Part shown: positions 5,077 through 6,685 of the stretch, piece after piece
Layout of the letters: each line of letters opens with the position of its first letter
Position numbering within the stretch: position 1 is the stretch's first letter
Assembly: GCA_013042255.1 (NCBI GenBank)
Contig: JABDQK010000160.1
Span: 1 to 6,685, forward strand
Length of the DNA: 6,685 nt
From: Flavobacteriaceae bacterium
Lineage (GTDB): Bacteria; Bacteroidota; Bacteroidia; Flavobacteriales; Flavobacteriaceae
Reading direction: 5' to 3'
The notes under the pieces: model-generated
What the model was told of the DNA's origin: nothing
The model's database searches: none
Seen by the model: the letters and a program-made list of their open reading frames with translations, nothing else
Translations under genes and position numbers: made by a program

Positions 5077-6685
5077 ATGGCAGAGATCATAAACATGCCA
5101 AGGCTTAGCGATACCATGGAGGAAGGTACCGTAGCTAAATGGCTGAAGAAGGTGGGAGATAAGATTGAAGAAGGAGATATTCTCGCCGAAATTGAAACCG
5201 ATAAAGCAACAATGGAGTTCGAGTCTTTTCACGAAGGCACTCTTCTCCATATAGGTATTGCTGAAGGAGATGGTGCCCCGGTTGATTCGCTACTCGCCAT
5301 AATTGGGGAAGAAGGAGAAGATATTTCTGCCTTGCTCGATGGAGGGGCTCAGGAATCGGAAGCTTCTGAAAAAGCACCGGAAACCTCAGGGTCAGACTCA
5401 AGCCAGGACACTGATAAAGAGTCGGACGCCCCGGCATCATCCGGCGAGATCCCGGAAGGGGTTGAGGTTGTTAAGATGCCCAGGCTAAGTGATACTATGG
5501 AAGAAGGGACCGTTGCTACCTGGTTAAAAAAAGTTGGGGATGATGTGGAAGAAGGTGATATACTTGCCGAAATTGAGACAGATAAGGCTACCATGGAATT
5601 TGAATCATTTTATTCCGGAACCCTGCTGTATATTGGCATTAAAGAAGGTGAGTCTGCCCCTGTTGATGATATACTCGCGATTATCGGACCACAGGGTACC
5701 GATGTGGATGCAGTCTTGAATCAGACTACTTCCGGCGCTCAGCCTGATGCTTCCCCAAAAGAGGAAGTTGAAAAATCTGAATCCCAGAGTCAGGATACAG
5801 ACAGTTCAGAATCATCTGCCCCAGCTGTGACGAAGGACGGACAAAGAATATTTGTTTCTCCCCTGGCAAGAAAAATGGCCGAGGAAAAGGGAATTGACCT
5901 CAATACTGTCAATGGTTCTGGTGATCAGGGACGTATCGTAAAGCGTGATATTGAGAATTACAAACCTTCCGAAGCAAAACCTGCTGCAACAACTGCTGCC
6001 ACGGCGGAGGCAACAGCTCCTAAACCCGTTATGCTGCCTGTGGGAGAAGAAGGATCCGAGGAAACGAAAAATTCTCAGATGCGGAAGGTGATCGCTAAAA
6101 GACTAAGCGAATCGAAGTTTACTGCACCACACTACTACCTTACCATAGAAGTGGATATGGCAAATGCGGCTAAATCTAGAGCGCATATCAATGACCTTCC
6201 TGATACCAAGGTTTCATTCAATGACCTGGTTGTGAAAGCATGTGCTCTGGCCTTACAGAAACACCCTCAGGTGAATACAAGCTGGAATGGAGATACAACA
6301 CGTTACAACAAACACATCCATGTAGGTGTGGCAGTGGCCGTGGAAGACGGACTCGTTGTGCCTGTTCTGAAGTTTGCTGACCAGATGAGCCTTACACAGA
6401 TCGGGACGGCCGTTAAAGACCTGGCCGGAAGGGCCCGTATAAAGAAATTAACTCCAGCCGAGATGGAAGGAAGTACCTTTACGGTTTCCAATCTTGGGAT
6501 GTTCGGCATCCTCGAATTCACTTCAATTATCAATCAGCCTAACAGCGCAATTTTGTCTGTAGGGGCTATTGTAGAAAAGCCGGTGGTGAGGAATGGAGAA
6601 ATTGTCGTGGGCAAAACAATGAAATTAACACTAGCCTGTGATCACAGAACAGTTGATGGAGCTACCGGAGCTCAATTCCTTCAGA
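5077..6685 (+). CDS. pdhC: Pyruvate dehydrogenase E2, dihydrolipoamide acetyltransferase (3' end cut off)
   Basis: 536 codons lie in the window, starting four bases after pdhA; no stop is reached, and by family comparison only a dozen or so residues are missing. E2 moves the acetyl group from E1 to CoA and forms the core of the complex. Domains in order: lipoyl domain 1 (about 2-77, lipoyl-lysine K43 in ETDKATMEF), acidic Ser/Asp/Glu linker (78-128), lipoyl domain 2 (129-204, K170), second acidic linker, peripheral-subunit-binding domain (about 258-294, SPLARKMAEEKGID and GRIVKRDIENY), Ala/Thr/Pro linker (295-320), and the acyltransferase domain from about 331 with the active-site motif DHRTVDG at 522-528 (His523, Asp527). 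The start gives MAEIINMPRLSDTMEEG, the normal lipoyl N-terminus. Two lipoyl domains are seen in many E2 proteins. pdhB does not lie between E1-alpha and E2, so E1-beta must be encoded elsewhere. Confidence 0.95.
   Translation, partial: MAEIINMPRLSDTMEEGTVAKWLKKVGDKIEEGDILAEIETDKATMEFESFHEGTLLHIGIAEGDGAPVDSLLAIIGEEGEDISALLDGGAQESEASEKAPETSGSDSSQDTDKESDAPASSGEIPEGVEVVKMPRLSDTMEEGTVATWLKKVGDDVEEGDILAEIETDKATMEFESFYSGTLLYIGIKEGESAPVDDILAIIGPQGTDVDAVLNQTTSGAQPDASPKEEVEKSESQSQDTDSSESSAPAVTKDGQRIFVSPLARKMAEEKGIDLNTVNGSGDQGRIVKRDIENYKPSEAKPAATTAATAEATAPKPVMLPVGEEGSEETKNSQMRKVIAKRLSESKFTAPHYYLTIEVDMANAAKSRAHINDLPDTKVSFNDLVVKACALALQKHPQVNTSWNGDTTRYNKHIHVGVAVAVEDGLVVPVLKFADQMSLTQIGTAVKDLAGRARIKKLTPAEMEGSTFTVSNLGMFGILEFTSIINQPNSAILSVGAIVEKPVVRNGEIVVGKTMKLTLACDHRTVDGATGAQFLQ
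5089..5307 (+). repeat. Lipoyl-domain repeat, copy 1 (within pdhC)
   Basis: This codes residues 5-77 of E2 and is repeated at 5470-5688 (residues 132-204). The two protein copies agree at 60 of 73 aligned residues with no gap, including an unbroken match across the lipoyl-lysine loop, while many synonymous codon positions differ (CTT AGC against CTA AGT, for example). That suggests an older internal duplication held by selection on the protein and not a recent DNA duplication. Confidence 0.9.
5470..5688 (+). repeat. Lipoyl-domain repeat, copy 2 (within pdhC)
   Basis: Second copy of the lipoyl domain, residues 132-204, with the lipoyl-lysine at K170. Its differences from copy 1 are mostly on the likely surface (K21 to T148, K29 to D156, H52 to Y179, H58 to Y185), while the DKATMEFESF core is unchanged. 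Confidence 0.9.

Noticed and set aside
1..6685. Mobile element, CRISPR array or tRNA gene
   Set aside because: I saw no transposase or integrase reading frame, no regularly spaced repeats and no tRNA-like arms; the window reads as core chromosome.

Overview
The window looks like a chromosomal segment from a member of the Flavobacteriaceae (phylum Bacteroidota). The reasons are the gene set (GldJ-type gliding lipoprotein, PorV of the type IX secretion system, a small cytidine deaminase, PDH E1-alpha followed directly by E2), the absence of purine-rich Shine-Dalgarno sequences before the start codons, and promoter-like TAnnTTTG boxes. I cannot name the genus from sequence alone.

Layout: positions 1-1601 hold gldJ on the minus strand, cut by the window start so that its C-terminus is missing. 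Positions 1602-2188 form a divergent, gene-poor spacer. It holds a possible minus-strand small RNA or leader (promoter-like box at 1998-2005, hairpin and nine-T run ending at 1913), a dyad and a short direct repeat in front of porV, and some protein-like but startless reading frames. porV (2189-3334, plus) ends at a clear intrinsic terminator (3353-3379). cdd (3413-3898, plus) begins just behind a promoter-like box. After a 175-base gap with a perfect TAnnTTTG box, pdhA (4074-5072) and pdhC (5077 to the window end, lacking only its last residues) form a two-gene operon with a 4-base gap.

How the genes work together: GldJ and PorV both belong to the type IX secretion and gliding machinery of the outer membrane, GldJ as a periplasm-facing lipoprotein and PorV as the barrel that receives secreted cargo. 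PdhA and PdhC are the E1-alpha and E2 subunits of pyruvate dehydrogenase; E1-beta is not between them and E3 is not in the window. Cdd salvages cytidine and deoxycytidine and has no evident link to its neighbours.

I do not see a convincing undescribed system. The best leads are the missing porU between gldJ and porV, the RNA-like element upstream of gldJ, the EF-hand-like loop in PorV, and the large acidic insertion in a GldJ whose FGE-type domain lacks the catalytic cysteines.
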